Notes: a model not told the origin generated them from the letters alone. DNA of 64,000 bases from Chitiniphilus shinanonensis DSM 23277 (GCF_000374805.1 NZ_KB895334.1:62001-126000); one strand, 5' to 3'; numbered from the stretch's first letter, positions 40,532 through 49,738 are shown. Numbers and translations: made by a program.

Positions 40532-41014
40532 TTATCGCATGCAGCGTTTGACGACTGCATCGAGGACGACGACGCTGGTGCTGCTACCGCCTCTGCCCAG
40601 CGACTTGACGCCGTAATAGCTGCATCCTTCTTCCGCCGACACGTTCTCGTTGCGCACCACGTAACGGGGCCGGGTCGCGATGCCGGTGATCTGCCCGGTG
40701 ACTTCGTGGGAATTCGAGTTGCTCCAGTGCGCCGGATCGTCGAAGTTGGCGTACTCGCTGTTGGTGATCGTCTTGGCGACCGGATTGGCGACGTTGCCGG
40801 CGACGTACAGCTCGGAGAGCAGGCGGGCCTGCGATTCGCGCAAGGCGAATTCCGCCGATTGCACCGCCATGCTGCGATTGCGGTTGTTGCCCGCTACCCG
40901 TTCGTAGACGGTGGCGGAACGCACCGCGTAGACCACCACCACGGTCAGCACCAGCATGAAGATGATGCTGGTGATGAGGATGAACCCTGTTTGCGATCGG
41001 TTGTGCCGTGTCAT
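40532..41014 (-). CDS. pilX: Type IV minor pilin PilX
   Basis: PilX N-terminal domain protein, 160 residues. SQTGFILITSIIFMLVLTVVVVYAVRSATVYERVAGNNRNRSMAVQSAEFALRE shows the class III leader and the conserved GNNRNR-AEFALRE segment. The ATG at 41014 is chosen because GAGGTGG lies 5 nt upstream; an in-frame GTG three codons earlier overlaps that site. It lies between pilW and pilY1. Confidence 0.9.
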   Translation of the reverse strand: MTRHNRSQTGFILITSIIFMLVLTVVVVYAVRSATVYERVAGNNRNRSMAVQSAEFALRESQARLLSELYVAGNVANPVAKTITNSEYANFDDPAHWSNSNSHEVTGQITGIATRPRYVVRNENVSAEEGCSYYGVKSLGRGGSSTSVVVLDAVVKRCMR

Positions 41015-41024
41015 GTCGTCCACC

Positions 41025-41798
41025 TCAGCTCGGCAGGTTCGACGCCAGATTGCGCAGCTGGAACGTCGAGGTGAAGTTGCGATAGATCCGGCGGTCGCTC
41101 GCGGTCACGGTGTTGCCCGAACAGTCCTGGTAGGTCATCGGCTCGGGGGCCAGGTTGTTGCCGCTGGCCGCGCCGGATACCAGGACCACGCACATGCGCA
41201 CGGCGAGTACGTCCTGCCAGTTGGTCGGCGTGGCGATGTACTGCGTGACGATGCGTCCCTTGTCCTTGACCGCCTGGAGATTGGAACTGTCGTAGACGCC
41301 GAAGCGCAGGCTGTAGTCGAGCACGTTGTCGACCAACACCGTGTCGTTGCATTTCAACTGTTCGGTGGTGCCGTCGTGGCTCAGCCGGAAGGTATAGAGC
41401 GAGTTGTCCTTGAGGAACGGGTCGCCGGCGGCGTCGCAGCCGATGATGTTGCCGTCGCCCGGAGCCGAGGCGTCGAGGTTTTCGCCGTAGAACCGCACCG
41501 ACAATGCACCGGCGGTTTCGCTGATCACCTGGCCGGCGGCAAACGGGGTGGCGGCGGGGAAGCTGCTCTTGAAATCGGCGTTGGCCTTGGCCAGCGGCCG
41601 ATAGCCCGCCTGCGACAGGATGCGCTTGAAGATGTCGAGCACGTAGTGGCCATCGTCGGACACCCGGCTTTGCGCGGCCTGGACCCGGAAGGTCTGGCGC
41701 GTCTGCACGTACACATTGGCGATGGCGAGCGCCAGAATCAGCGCCAGGGCCAGCCCGACCATCAGCTCGACGATGGTGAAACCGCGTTGACGGATCAT
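41025..41798 (-). CDS. pilW: Type IV minor pilin assembly protein PilW
   Basis: Prepilin-like protein, 257 residues. The leader peptide is MIRQRGFTIVELMVGLALALILALAIANVYVQTRQTFRVQAAQSRVSDDGHYVLDIFKR, with cleavage after Gly6. It overlaps pilV by 4 bp (ATGA), so translation is coupled. The globular C-terminal part with several Cys (GCDAAGD, KCNDT, DCSGNT) is family-typical. It works with PilV, PilX and PilY1 in the pilus initiation complex. Confidence 0.9.
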   Translation of the reverse strand: MIRQRGFTIVELMVGLALALILALAIANVYVQTRQTFRVQAAQSRVSDDGHYVLDIFKRILSQAGYRPLAKANADFKSSFPAATPFAAGQVISETAGALSVRFYGENLDASAPGDGNIIGCDAAGDPFLKDNSLYTFRLSHDGTTEQLKCNDTVLVDNVLDYSLRFGVYDSSNLQAVKDKGRIVTQYIATPTNWQDVLAVRMCVVLVSGAASGNNLAPEPMTYQDCSGNTVTASDRRIYRNFTSTFQLRNLASNLPS

Positions 41799-42529
41799 GG
41801 CGCGCCTCCCGAGGCCGGGGCCGCGGTGGGCACCACCAGGGCCGCCAGGTTGTCGCCGAGCGGCGTGCTGAACAGCTGCAATGGCGCGCCGGCGACCCGC
41901 TTGCCGCTCTGGTCCAGATCCTGCCACCAGATCTTGATGACCAGCGGCGCCTGCGCGTATCTGGCGTTGGTGGGCGCCAGGCAGCCGGTCTTGGCTTCGT
42001 ATTCGCTGTCGCTGCTGTCGTAAATCGGACCGCCATGGTCTGCCGCATCGGGCACGTCGACGCCGTTGGTGATGTCGTCGTCCCGGCAGATGAGGCCGCC
42101 GCCCTCGTCGCCGACCGGCAGCGACGCACGCACCAGGCGCATCCACGATGCCAGTTCTTTGCTGGCCAGCGTATTGCCGGGATGCCCGTCGCTGGGCGCG
42201 GTGCAGGACAACACGCCGCTGGCGTTGTCGCCGCAATTGAACGCCGGATAGTCGGGCGGCAACGCCGCCTGTGCCATCGACGCTTCGCTGGCGACCTTGA
42301 TCTGCGGGTTGCCGGCCAGTTCAGGAGTGCGATTGGCGCGGACGCGCTCGGCCAGATCGTTGGCCAGATCCGAGGCGATCGAGCGCGCGTAGGCACTCTG
42401 GCTGTTCTTCAGCGAATACACCTGCAAGCCCGCCAGGCCCAGGATGCCCAGCGCCAGCACGATCAAGGCCACCAGCACCTCGATCATGATGATGCCGTGT
42501 TGGGCGCGATGGTGGCTCAGCTGTCGCAT
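41795..42529 (-). CDS. pilV: Type IV minor pilin PilV
   Basis: Prepilin-like protein, 244 residues. The leader HGIIMIEVLVALIVLALGILGLAGLQVYSLKNSQSAYARSIASDLANDLAERVRANR matches PilV, including GLAGLQ and the AxxLANDLAERVRANR stretch. The position before the hydrophobic stretch reads GIIMIE. It overlaps fimT by 13 bp upstream and pilW by 4 bp downstream. Confidence 0.9.
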   Translation of the reverse strand: MRQLSHHRAQHGIIMIEVLVALIVLALGILGLAGLQVYSLKNSQSAYARSIASDLANDLAERVRANRTPELAGNPQIKVASEASMAQAALPPDYPAFNCGDNASGVLSCTAPSDGHPGNTLASKELASWMRLVRASLPVGDEGGGLICRDDDITNGVDVPDAADHGGPIYDSSDSEYEAKTGCLAPTNARYAQAPLVIKIWWQDLDQSGKRVAGAPLQLFSTPLGDNLAALVVPTAAPASGGAP

Positions 42530-43014
42530 GTGTCACCCAACAGGCGGGAAACCCGGCCGGAACGTTCCACCACTACCTCGCGGGCCTGGATGCCCGGAAT
42601 GCAGAAGGTGAAGGTGGCGACCTGGTTGCTGGCGTTGGTGAACGAGCGGAAGGTGAGTTTGTTGGAGGACGCGCCCGAAACGCTGAGCGAATCGACGCCC
42701 TCCAGCGCGGTGCCGACGCGCAGCGGCTGGGTTTCGCCCACCACGCGCACGATCCACCCGTCTTTCCAGTCGCTGCCGTCGCATTCCGGTTCGCTGGCGG
42801 CCGGATTCGCGGACGCACAGACTTCGACGCTGGCGTTGCGTTTGATGGCCTCGGTGCGCGCCAGCATCAGGTGCGTGAGCAGTTCCTCGGACGCGGAGGA
42901 CAGCCGGCTGTTACGGACCAGGGATTGGTAGTTGGGCGCGGCAATGCCCAACACCACGCCGATGATGGCGATGACCACCATCACCTCGATCAGTGTGAAG
43001 CCCCCTTGACGCAT
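42517..43014 (-). CDS. fimT: GspH/FimT family minor pseudopilin
   Basis: A protein of 165 residues with the leader MRQGGFTLIEVMVVIAIIGVVLGIAAPNYQSLVRNSRLSSASEELLTHLMLARTEAIKRN, the signature of FimT/GspH. Its place as first gene of the minor pilin operon matches fimT/fimU in other bacteria. FimT-type proteins can bind DNA and aid natural transformation in related species, which fits with comM in this window. The C-terminus has a Cys near the end (GDTCDS) and another in FCIPG. Confidence 0.9.
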   Translation of the reverse strand: MRQGGFTLIEVMVVIAIIGVVLGIAAPNYQSLVRNSRLSSASEELLTHLMLARTEAIKRNASVEVCASANPAASEPECDGSDWKDGWIVRVVGETQPLRVGTALEGVDSLSVSGASSNKLTFRSFTNASNQVATFTFCIPGIQAREVVVERSGRVSRLLGDTCDS

Positions 43015-43077
43015 GATGCCACTCCCCTACATGTGCTGTTCATCTCGAGGTTCAGCCGGTTTCAGCTAAACACTATT

Positions 43078-43114
43078 TATCAGTATGCGCTAATGATATC
43101 AGCAGTGACTGATA
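43078..43114. promoter_or_regulatory. TATCAG repeats upstream of fimT
   Basis: TATCAG occurs at 43078 and 43097 (19 bp apart), and its inverse CTGATA at 43109, so the last two form an inverted repeat with a 6-bp centre. They lie 64-100 bp upstream of the minor pilin operon. This is a likely regulator-binding region or part of the promoter; no clear -10/-35 pair was recognised. Confidence 0.45.
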
Positions 43115-43203
43115 CGCTTGGCAAGCGCCTCTGACAGGCGTGCCGAGATGACATGTCGAGTGGTCGGGGCTTCGGTTCCTCGCTGGCCGACGAAGTCAGG
43201 CTA

Positions 43204-43246
43204 GGAGAAAACCCTGTATATGCAACTACTTATTGCGGTTTTCTCC
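43204..43246 (-). other. Hairpin enclosing the hemL stop codon
   Basis: GGAGAAAACC (43204-43213) and GGTTTTCTCC (43237-43246) are perfect 10-bp complements with a 23-nt loop containing the hemL TAA. On the minus strand it is not followed by a T-run. It may mark the 3' end of the hemL mRNA. Confidence 0.5.
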
Positions 43247-44522
43247 TGATTTGGTCAAACGCGCGTTTCGCCGCGACGAACGTCATTTCCAGTTCCTCGG
43301 TGCCATGGCAGGCGGATACGAAGCCGGCCTCGAACGCTGACGGGGCCAGGTAGACACCTTGCTCCAGCATGGCGTGGAAGAATAAATTGAAGTTATCACG
43401 GTCGCTGGCCATGACATCGGCAAAACCTTGCGGCACGGTGGCGCTGAAGTAGATGCCAAACATCCCGCCAACTGCTTGGGCACTGAACGCAAGCCCCTGA
43501 TTTGCGGCTTCCTTGCTCAAGCCTTCCACCAGTTCCGTCGTACGTTGTCCCAAGGCTTCGAAGAAGCCGGGGCGGTCGATTTCCTGCAATGTGGCCAGCC
43601 CTGCGGCGACAGCCACCGGGTTTCCCGACAGCGTGCCGGCCTGGTAGACCGGGCCCAGCGGCGCCAGTCTGGCCATGATGTCCGCGCGGCCGCCGAAGGC
43701 GGCGAGCGGCATGCCGCCGCCGACCACCTTGCCCAGGCAGGTCAGATCCGGCTTGATACCGTGCAGGCCCTGCGCGCATTGCGGCCCCACACGGAAACCC
43801 GTCATCACTTCGTCGTAGATCAACACCGCGCCGTGGGCTTCGGTCAGCGCGCGCATTGCCGTAACGAATGCGGGGCTGGGTTGAATCAGGTTCATGTTGC
43901 CGGCGATGGGCTCGACGATGAGGGCGGCGATGCGGTCGCCCTGCTCGCTGAACACGGCCTCCAGCGCGGCCACGTCGTTGTAGGGCAGCACGATGGTATC
44001 CGCGGCGACGGCGGCCGGCACCCCGGCCGACGATGGGTTGCCGAAGGTGAGCAGGCCGGAGCCCGCCTTCACCAGCAGCGAATCCGCGTGGCCGTGATAG
44101 CAGCCTTCGAATTTCACCAGTTTATCGCGGCCGGTGAAGCCGCGCGCCAGGCGGATGGCGCTCATGGTAGCCTCGGTGCCGCTGGAAACCAGCCGCACCT
44201 GTTGCATGCTGGGTACCCGTTCGCATAGCAGGTCGGCCAGGTCGACCTCGGCCGCGGTCGGCGCGCCGAACGACAGCCCGTCGCGCGCCGCGCGCATCAC
44301 GGCTTCCAGCACGGCGGGGTGGGCATGGCCCAGGATCAGCGGCCCCCATGAGCCGACGTAATCGATATAGCGCCGCCCATCGACATCCCAGACATGTGCA
44401 CCTTCGCCGCGGGCGAAGAAGCGCGGCGTGCCCCCGACCGAGCCGAAGGCGCGTACCGGCGAGTTGACGCCGCCGGGAATGTGATGCCGGGCGCGCGCGA
44501 ACAGGGCGTTGTTGTGGCTCAT
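43230..44522 (-). CDS. hemL: Glutamate-1-semialdehyde 2,1-aminomutase
   Basis: PLP enzyme making 5-aminolevulinate in the C5 heme pathway. It has 430 residues from the ATG at 44522 ([35 protein letters not shown]). The PLP lysine is Lys265 in [17 protein letters not shown], the usual position; [11 protein letters not shown] and [12 protein letters not shown] are also present. It overlaps the upstream CYTH gene by 4 bp. hemJ lies two genes upstream, so heme synthesis genes cluster here. Confidence 0.97.
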   Translation of the reverse strand: MSHNNALFARARHHIPGGVNSPVRAFGSVGGTPRFFARGEGAHVWDVDGRRYIDYVGSWGPLILGHAHPAVLEAVMRAARDGLSFGAPTAAEVDLADLLCERVPSMQQVRLVSSGTEATMSAIRLARGFTGRDKLVKFEGCYHGHADSLLVKAGSGLLTFGNPSSAGVPAAVAADTIVLPYNDVAALEAVFSEQGDRIAALIVEPIAGNMNLIQPSPAFVTAMRALTEAHGAVLIYDEVMTGFRVGPQCAQGLHGIKPDLTCLGKVVGGGMPLAAFGGRADIMARLAPLGPVYQAGTLSGNPVAVAAGLATLQEIDRPGFFEALGQRTTELVEGLSKEAANQGLAFSAQAVGGMFGIYFSATVPQGFADVMASDRDNFNLFFHAMLEQGVYLAPSAFEAGFVSACHGTEELEMTFVAAKRAFDQIRRKPQ

Positions 44523-44998
44523 CGTGGGGACTCCGTATTCCAGCGGCTGTAGGGATGCCGGGAAAGATTGCTGTTGAAGTAGCGGGGATCGTGCGACACC
44601 TCGTCGCCCAGCCAGTCCGGCCGCGCGAAGGCGGCATCGACCGCGGGCAACTCGATCTCGGCGACGATCAGCCCGGCGTTGCCGCCGTGGAATTCGTCGA
44701 TCTCCCAGGTGTGGGGATCGGCTTGCAGCAGGTGGCGGGTCTTGTCGAGCACCTGCGGACACAGCCGCAGCAGCGCTTCGGCGTCGTCGTGCGGGATCGG
44801 GTATTCGAATTCGGCGCGGGCGATGCCCTCGTTGCGACCCTTGATCGTCAGGAAGCCCTGCTCGCCCTTGAGGCGAACCCTTACCGTGCGCTCGGGATCG
44901 GTGCACAGATAACCCTGGGCGATGCGGACGGACCGACTGACCTGCCCGCGCCAGCCATCGTGGCGCAGCAGGAATTTGCGTTCGATTTCGGTGGCCAT
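44519..44998 (-). CDS. CYTH domain protein (triphosphate tunnel metalloenzyme)
   Basis: A protein of 159 residues. The N-terminal EIERKFL (ExExK) motif defines the CYTH/triphosphate tunnel superfamily; further conserved charged strands are [43 protein letters not shown] and [15 protein letters not shown]. Bacterial members of this size hydrolyse inorganic triphosphate or similar compounds; the natural substrate is not deducible. It is coupled to hemL by a 4-bp overlap. Confidence 0.9.
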   Translation of the reverse strand: MATEIERKFLLRHDGWRGQVSRSVRIAQGYLCTDPERTVRVRLKGEQGFLTIKGRNEGIARAEFEYPIPHDDAEALLRLCPQVLDKTRHLLQADPHTWEIDEFHGGNAGLIVAEIELPAVDAAFARPDWLGDEVSHDPRYFNSNLSRHPYSRWNTESPR

Positions 44999-45007
44999 CG
45001 ACGTTGC

Positions 45008-45430
45008 CTAGAAGGGTTTGACGATGGCCAGGATCACCACCGCGAACAGGATCAGCACCGGGAATTCATTGAACCAGCGATACCAGACATGGCCGTGCCG
45101 CCGCTCGCCGCGCGCGAAATCGCGGTACAGCTTCCAGCACCAGCCGTGATAGACCACCAGCGCGGCCACCAGGGTGAGCTTGGCGTGCATCCAGTACCAG
45201 CCACGCCCGGCGTAGAAGTCGTAGAACGACCAGGTCAGCACGCCGAAGCCCAGCGCCAGCACGCCCAGCACCGTCATGAAGCGCAGCAGTTTGCGCTCCA
45301 TCTGCAACAGGCGCGACGCGGTGACGGCATCCTCGGCCTGGGCGTGGTTGACGTAGAGCCGCGGCAGATAGAACAGGCCGGCGAACCAGCAGATCACGAA
45401 GATCAGGTGAAAGGACTTGGCCCAGAGCAC
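45008..45430 (-). CDS. hemJ: Protoporphyrinogen IX oxidase HemJ family (UPF0093)
   Basis: Membrane protein of 140 residues with four helices. The N-terminus [31 protein letters not shown] carries the conserved His of HemJ, and [23 protein letters not shown] and [21 protein letters not shown] follow. It oxidises protoporphyrinogen IX in the penultimate heme step. GTG start. It lies near hemL on the same strand, which supports the role. Confidence 0.9.
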   Translation of the reverse strand: MLWAKSFHLIFVICWFAGLFYLPRLYVNHAQAEDAVTASRLLQMERKLLRFMTVLGVLALGFGVLTWSFYDFYAGRGWYWMHAKLTLVAALVVYHGWCWKLYRDFARGERRHGHVWYRWFNEFPVLILFAVVILAIVKPF

Positions 45431-45439
45431 GTGGCCGAC

Positions 45440-46282
45440 TCACTTTTTCTTGGGTTTGGGGGCGGGATTGCGTGCCAGCGCGGCCTGGTAGAGCGGTTCC
45501 ACGGTGGGAATGCGCGCCTGCAGGTCGGCGATGCGGGTCTGGTTCGACGGGTGGGTGGACAGGAACTGCGGTGGCGCGCCGCTGCTGGCGGCGGCCATCT
45601 TCTGCCACAAGGTGACGGCGGCCTGCGGGTTGTAGCCGGCGCGGGCGGCCAGTTCCAGGCCGATGGTGTCGGCTTCGGATTCATGCTCGCGGCTGTTGGG
45701 CAGCGAGTAGGCGACCTCGGTCAGCTGGTCGGCCATGCCGAGGTAGTCGTCGTACTTGCCGCCGGTGAAGATCGACAGTCCTTGCAGCGCCAGTTGCTTG
45801 GTATACGCCTGGCTCATCCGTTCGCGCGCATGCTCGCGCAGGGCGTGGGCGATCTCGTGACCCATGATCTGGGCGATCTCGTCATCGGTGAGCTTCAGTT
45901 TGTCGATGATGCCCGAGTAGAACATGATCTTGCCGCCCGCCATGCAGTAGGCGTTGAGCTGTTCGCTTTTCTCGACGTTCACCTCCCACTGCCAGCGCGC
46001 GGCATCGGCGCGGTAGACCGCCGTCTGCGGGATGATGCGATCGGCGATGACGCGCACCCGCGACACCATCCTGGCATCGGTGTTCAGCGTACCCTTGGCG
46101 CGGGCCTTGGCCAGCGCTTCCTGGTACGACTGGGCGGACATCTCCTCGACCTGTTGTTCGGACAGCAGCGAGCTCATGGTCTGCTTGCGGCTGACGCCGA
46201 CCGCGCCGCCGCTGGTGGTGCTCACTTGCTGGCAACCGGCGACGGCCAGGGCCACCAGACCCGTGATCAACAGTTTTTTCAT
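45440..46282 (-). CDS. M48 family metallopeptidase lipoprotein
   Basis: Lipoprotein of 280 residues: the lipobox is LAVAGC (Cys17). The zinc site HEIAH is near residue 141 (IMGHEIAHALREHARE), with the third ligand in SREHESEADTIGLELAARAGY. This is a LoiP/YcaL/BepA-like periplasmic peptidase, probably acting in outer-membrane protein quality control; it lacks BepA's TPR domain. It ends 9 bp from the hemJ start. Confidence 0.92.
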   Translation of the reverse strand: MKKLLITGLVALAVAGCQQVSTTSGGAVGVSRKQTMSSLLSEQQVEEMSAQSYQEALAKARAKGTLNTDARMVSRVRVIADRIIPQTAVYRADAARWQWEVNVEKSEQLNAYCMAGGKIMFYSGIIDKLKLTDDEIAQIMGHEIAHALREHARERMSQAYTKQLALQGLSIFTGGKYDDYLGMADQLTEVAYSLPNSREHESEADTIGLELAARAGYNPQAAVTLWQKMAAASSGAPPQFLSTHPSNQTRIADLQARIPTVEPLYQAALARNPAPKPKKK

Positions 46283-46304
46283 CGCGAGACTCCTGGCGGA
46301 TGGA

Positions 46305-46469
46305 TCAGATTTCCACCATTTCGAAATCGTCCTTGCGGGCGCCGCAATCGGGGCAGGTCCAATTCATCGGGACCAGATCCCACGAGGTGCCGGGAGCAAC
46401 GCCGTCTTCCGGGCGGCCCTCCGCTTCGTCGTAAATGAAACCGCAAATCAAGCACATGTATTTTTTCAT
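46305..46469 (-). CDS. Rubredoxin
   Basis: Small iron protein of 54 residues, [18 protein letters not shown]...[16 protein letters not shown]. Two CxxC knuckles (Cys6/Cys9 and Cys39/Cys42) bind a single Fe. It serves as an electron carrier in the cytoplasm; the partner reductase is not nearby. It diverges from thiD, and the two start codons are 62 bp apart around a palindromic -10 region. Confidence 0.95.
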   Translation of the reverse strand: MKKYMCLICGFIYDEAEGRPEDGVAPGTSWDLVPMNWTCPDCGARKDDFEMVEI

Positions 46470-46493
46470 CCGATGACCTTCAGGGGGCTGGTT

Positions 46494-46508
46494 TAGAATC
46501 GGATTCTA
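46494..46508. promoter_or_regulatory. Palindromic element with divergent -10 boxes (rubredoxin/thiD)
   Basis: TAGAATC-G-GATTCTA at 46494-46508 is a 15-bp perfect palindrome. It contains TAGAAT, a 5-of-6 match to the -10 consensus, on both strands, placed 24-33 bp from each divergent start codon. The -35 regions are poor. This may be a face-to-face overlapping promoter pair. Confidence 0.45.
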
Positions 46509-46531
46509 CCCCATCCCTTACACCCCTCGCG

Positions 46532-47359
46532 ATGCGCCCCACCCCACCTCTGGTTCTGGTTTTTGCCGCTAACGACCCCACCGCCGGCACCGGCCTGGCC
46601 GCCGATCTGACCACGCTGGCATCGCTGGGCTGTCATGCCTTGCCGGTGGTGACCGCGCTCACCGTGCAGGACACCGCCGGGCTGCTGGAAGTTCAGGCCA
46701 TCGAGGCGGATTGGGTGAACGAGCAGGCGCGGTACGTGCTGGAAGACATGCAGGTGGATGCGATCAAGGTGGGCCTGGCCGGCAGCATCGAGAACCTCAC
46801 CGTCATCGCCGAGATCGTCGCCGACTATCCCAATGTGCCGCTGGTGCTGGATCCGGTGCTGGAACACAGCCAGCGCGACGAATACTCGACCGACGAGTTC
46901 GCCGCCGCGATCCGCGAGCTGCTGCTGCCCAACTCGTTCATCGTCTGTACCAATAGCAGCAAAGCGCGGCGCCTGGGGTCGGATGATGCCGAGGAACAGG
47001 ACGACCTGCCGCTGGACGCCGCCGCGAGCCGGCTGATCGATTGCGGCTGCGAATACGTGCTGATCACCGGGGCGCAGGAGCACACCAGCAAGGTGAGCAA
47101 TGTGCTGTATTCGCGCAATGGCCGCGTGCGCAGCGACATGTGGGATCGCCTGCCCGGCCGTTACCACGGTTCCGGCGCCACGCTGTCGGCGGCGCTGGCC
47201 GGGGCGCTGGCCAGCGGCGTCGAGCTCAACACCGCGGTGCACGATGCCCAGGAATACGTGTGGCAGACGCTGGTGAACGCGTACCGTCCGGGCATGGGAC
47301 AACTGGTACCCGACCGCATGTTCTGGGCGCGACCGGAAGATACAAAAGCCGAAGAATAG
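46532..47359 (+). CDS. thiD: Hydroxymethylpyrimidine (phosphomethylpyrimidine) kinase
   Basis: Ribokinase-fold kinase of thiamine synthesis, 275 residues. Motifs: FAANDPTAGTGLAADLTTLASLGCHALPVVTALTVQDT at the N-terminus, DAIKVGLAGSIENL near 75, PLVLDPVL near 110, and the anion hole/catalytic region GRYHGSGATLSAALAGAL near 210. DPTAGTG replaces the common DPSGGAG, and GSGATLSAALA replaces the usual GTGCTLSSALA. No TPP riboswitch is seen in the short leader. Confidence 0.88.
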   Translation: MRPTPPLVLVFAANDPTAGTGLAADLTTLASLGCHALPVVTALTVQDTAGLLEVQAIEADWVNEQARYVLEDMQVDAIKVGLAGSIENLTVIAEIVADYPNVPLVLDPVLEHSQRDEYSTDEFAAAIRELLLPNSFIVCTNSSKARRLGSDDAEEQDDLPLDAAASRLIDCGCEYVLITGAQEHTSKVSNVLYSRNGRVRSDMWDRLPGRYHGSGATLSAALAGALASGVELNTAVHDAQEYVWQTLVNAYRPGMGQLVPDRMFWARPEDTKAEE

Positions 47360-47522
47360 TGGCGTATCAGCTTGAGGCAAAAGCCAAATTTCCCCTCGGG
47401 CTTACATAATTTTTTGCTCATGTTGCGTATCTTTAGGGTTGCCACCCATTTCGTTCTCTGCTTGATCCAAGATTGACGGTCTATCGATCGATTACCGCCC
47501 TTGGCGGTTGTGGAATACGATC

Positions 47523-48431
47523 ATGAATGCCCCCAGATCTATCCTCGCCCCCGCCCCTTGCCCCCGCTTGGAACGTGCGATCAACCGGATGGTGCGCGAT
47601 CTTGCCGCCCCGCTGACTCTGGCTGATCTGGCAGAAGCCGCTCATTATTCGCCGTGGTACCTGGTCCGACGCTTCCAGCTCCACTACCAGACCACGCCCC
47701 AGGCCTTCCTGTGGCGCTTGCGGCTGGAAGTCGCCGCGTCCTTGCTGCACTGGGCGCCACGCATGCCGATCGGCGACGTCGCGCTGGCGGTCGGCTTCTC
47801 CTCCGCCGCCACGTTCAGCCGCGCCTTCAACCGCACCTTCGGCTTCACGCCCAGCGCCTGGCGTAAGGGCACGCCGCCGGCGCGCGAGTGGCTGCGCACC
47901 AATCTCGGCCCGATTTCTTATACCCCTGGTCAGGAAATTGCCGGCACCGATGCCGATTACCAATGGTCGTTCGCCGAGGTGGCGACGCGCATCTCGATCG
48001 AGGATTGGCCCGCCGCACGGATGTTGACGGTGCGCGAAGTGGGCGACTACGGCATTCACCTGAGCCGCTTGTACGAACAATTGGACGCGCAGTGCCGCCT
48101 GCACCAGATCGAGTTCAATCCGGATCGACGCTTCGGCCTGATCTGGAGCGACCCGGCGACCACGCCGGCCGGCCGCCGTCGTTACGACGCGGCCACCGAG
48201 ATCAACCCGCAAGTACGCATTCCGCGCGGCATGGGCGAGTACCGCCTGCCCGCCGGACGCTGGGCGGTGTTCCATCATGGCGGCACAGGGGACGACATCG
48301 GCCCGCGCTGGCGCGACCTGATGCTGACCTGGCTGCCGCAGACCGGGCTGGTGCCCGATCCGTCCCGCCCCCGGCTGGAACATTACTTCCACGACGAGCG
48401 CTACGATCTCTGCCTGCCGCTGATTGCGTGA
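47523..48431 (+). CDS. AraC-family regulator with GyrI-like effector domain
   Basis: A protein of 302 residues from the ATG at 47523. The AraC HTH domain is at the N-terminus (about 20-110: TLADLAEAAHYSPWYLVRRFQLHYQTTPQAFLWRLRLEVAASLL and IGDVALAVGFSSAATFSRAFNRTFGFTPSAWR). The C-terminal GyrI-like ligand domain (about 150-300) ends with a SOUL/GyrI-type strand (LEHYFHDERYDLCLPL). This Rob/SoxS-like order often senses small hydrophobic compounds. The target is unknown; the CPT-like gene 41 bp downstream may be co-transcribed. Confidence 0.9.
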   Translation: MNAPRSILAPAPCPRLERAINRMVRDLAAPLTLADLAEAAHYSPWYLVRRFQLHYQTTPQAFLWRLRLEVAASLLHWAPRMPIGDVALAVGFSSAATFSRAFNRTFGFTPSAWRKGTPPAREWLRTNLGPISYTPGQEIAGTDADYQWSFAEVATRISIEDWPAARMLTVREVGDYGIHLSRLYEQLDAQCRLHQIEFNPDRRFGLIWSDPATTPAGRRRYDAATEINPQVRIPRGMGEYRLPAGRWAVFHHGGTGDDIGPRWRDLMLTWLPQTGLVPDPSRPRLEHYFHDERYDLCLPLIA

Positions 48432-48472
48432 TCCTTTGACGCGGCGCTGCGGCGCCGCGTTACCATCGCCGG

Positions 48473-49048
48473 ATGAACCTGCCCCAAGTCATCGTGCTCA
48501 ACGGCACCAGCAGTTCCGGCAAAAGCTCGCTGGCGCGCGCCTTGCAGGAATGCCTGCCCGAGCAATACCTCAACTTCTCCATCGACAGCGTGCTCTACGC
48601 GCTGCCCCCCAGCGACCTGGCGCGCATGCAGCGGGGCGAGCCGATTTCCCGGCCCGGCTACGACTGGGATGCGTTGGTGCGCGCCTACCACTATGCCTTG
48701 CCGTCGTTGTTGCAGGCCGGGGTCAAACTGATCGTCGACAATGCCTGGTGCGAACCCGGCGAAATCCGTGAGTTGCTGACCGAACTTGCCGGTTACTCGG
48801 TGGCGTTGGTCGGCGTGCATTGCGACCCGGCGCTGCTGGCCCAGCGCGAGGCCCGGCGTGGCGATCGCGCCGCCGGGCTGGCGGCCTGGGAGTTGCCACG
48901 GGTGCACGCGTGGATGAGCTACGACCTTGAGGTGGATACCGGCGGCCAGATGCCGGAACAGGCCGCATCGGCGTTGCGCGAGGCGTTGATGCAGGCGGTG
49001 TCGCTGCATGGCGTGGCCGAGACGCTGCTGAAGCTGGACGCCGTCTGA
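48473..49048 (+). CDS. Chloramphenicol phosphotransferase-like kinase (CPT family)
   Basis: P-loop kinase of 191 residues. The Walker A motif is IVLNGTSSSGKSSLAR at the N-terminus, followed by NFSIDSVLYALPP, LIVDNAWCEPGEI and VHCDPALLAQREARRGDR, the pattern of the CPT family. Some members phosphorylate chloramphenicol; most in core genomes have unknown substrates. A resistance role should not be assumed. Confidence 0.82.
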   Translation: MNLPQVIVLNGTSSSGKSSLARALQECLPEQYLNFSIDSVLYALPPSDLARMQRGEPISRPGYDWDALVRAYHYALPSLLQAGVKLIVDNAWCEPGEIRELLTELAGYSVALVGVHCDPALLAQREARRGDRAAGLAAWELPRVHAWMSYDLEVDTGGQMPEQAASALREALMQAVSLHGVAETLLKLDAV

Positions 49049-49206
49049 ACCGCACGGCCTGGGTATCGGCGGATTAACTTTCCTGACAACGCGCTGGATG
49101 GTTGCAGGCTTCGGCTAGGATGACGAAACCGTTTCCCCCATCTCGTCCGACGGGCCGGGCTGCTCGTCGAGCCGGCTGCCTTCGGACGACCTTCACGGAG
49201 TCATCC

Positions 49207-49719
49207 ATGAGCTTGTCCTACTACCAGGTTTCCATTCCCGTCTTCGTGCGCATGCTCGGCAATCTGTCCGCGTTGCTCGACAAGGCCGCCGCCTTCTGTG
49301 CCGACCGCAACGTCGACGAGAGCGTGCTGCTCAACGCCCGGCTGGCGCCGGACATGTTTCCGCTGGTGAAGCAGGTGCAGATCGCCACCGATCAGGCCAA
49401 GGGCGTGGGGCCGCGCCTGGCGGGGCTGGAGCCGTTGAAGCTGGACGACAAAGAAACCCGCATCGACGAGTTGAAGGAACGCATCGCCACGGCGGTTTCC
49501 TACCTGAATACCATCGCCCCGAGTGCGCTCGACGATGCCGCGGACAAGATCATCACCATGCCGTGGATGCCCGATCACCCGATGCGGGGCGATTTCTACC
49601 TGCTGCACTTCGTGCTGCCCAATGTGTATTTCCACGTGACCACGGCCTACGCCATTCTCCGGCACAACGGCGTGGCGCTGGGCAAGACCGACTACATCGG
49701 CGGCATCGAGCGCCCCTGA
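49207..49719 (+). CDS. DUF1993 family protein
   Basis: A protein of 170 residues from the ATG at 49207 (MSLSYYQVSIPVFVRMLGNLSALLDKAAAFC). It is mostly helical, resembling the DinB-like four-helix bundle of DUF1993, with HFVLPNVYFHVTTAYAILRHNGVALGKTDYIGG at the C-terminus, which is the family signature end. Function unknown. It is preceded by a 158-bp gap with no clear promoter. Confidence 0.88.
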   Translation: MSLSYYQVSIPVFVRMLGNLSALLDKAAAFCADRNVDESVLLNARLAPDMFPLVKQVQIATDQAKGVGPRLAGLEPLKLDDKETRIDELKERIATAVSYLNTIAPSALDDAADKIITMPWMPDHPMRGDFYLLHFVLPNVYFHVTTAYAILRHNGVALGKTDYIGGIERP

Positions 49720-49738
49720 GCGGATGCCCGCGCGCAGT

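Noticed and set aside
46470-46531. TPP riboswitch upstream of thiD
   Set aside because: The leader is too short and lacks the CTGAGA and related conserved segments.
48473-49048. Chloramphenicol resistance gene
   Set aside because: The CPT family is broad; nothing in the sequence or context (no mobile element) supports a resistance role.
49630-49645. CACGTG-containing palindrome in the DUF1993 gene
   Set aside because: Two to three mismatches to the parS core and located in a conserved coding segment.
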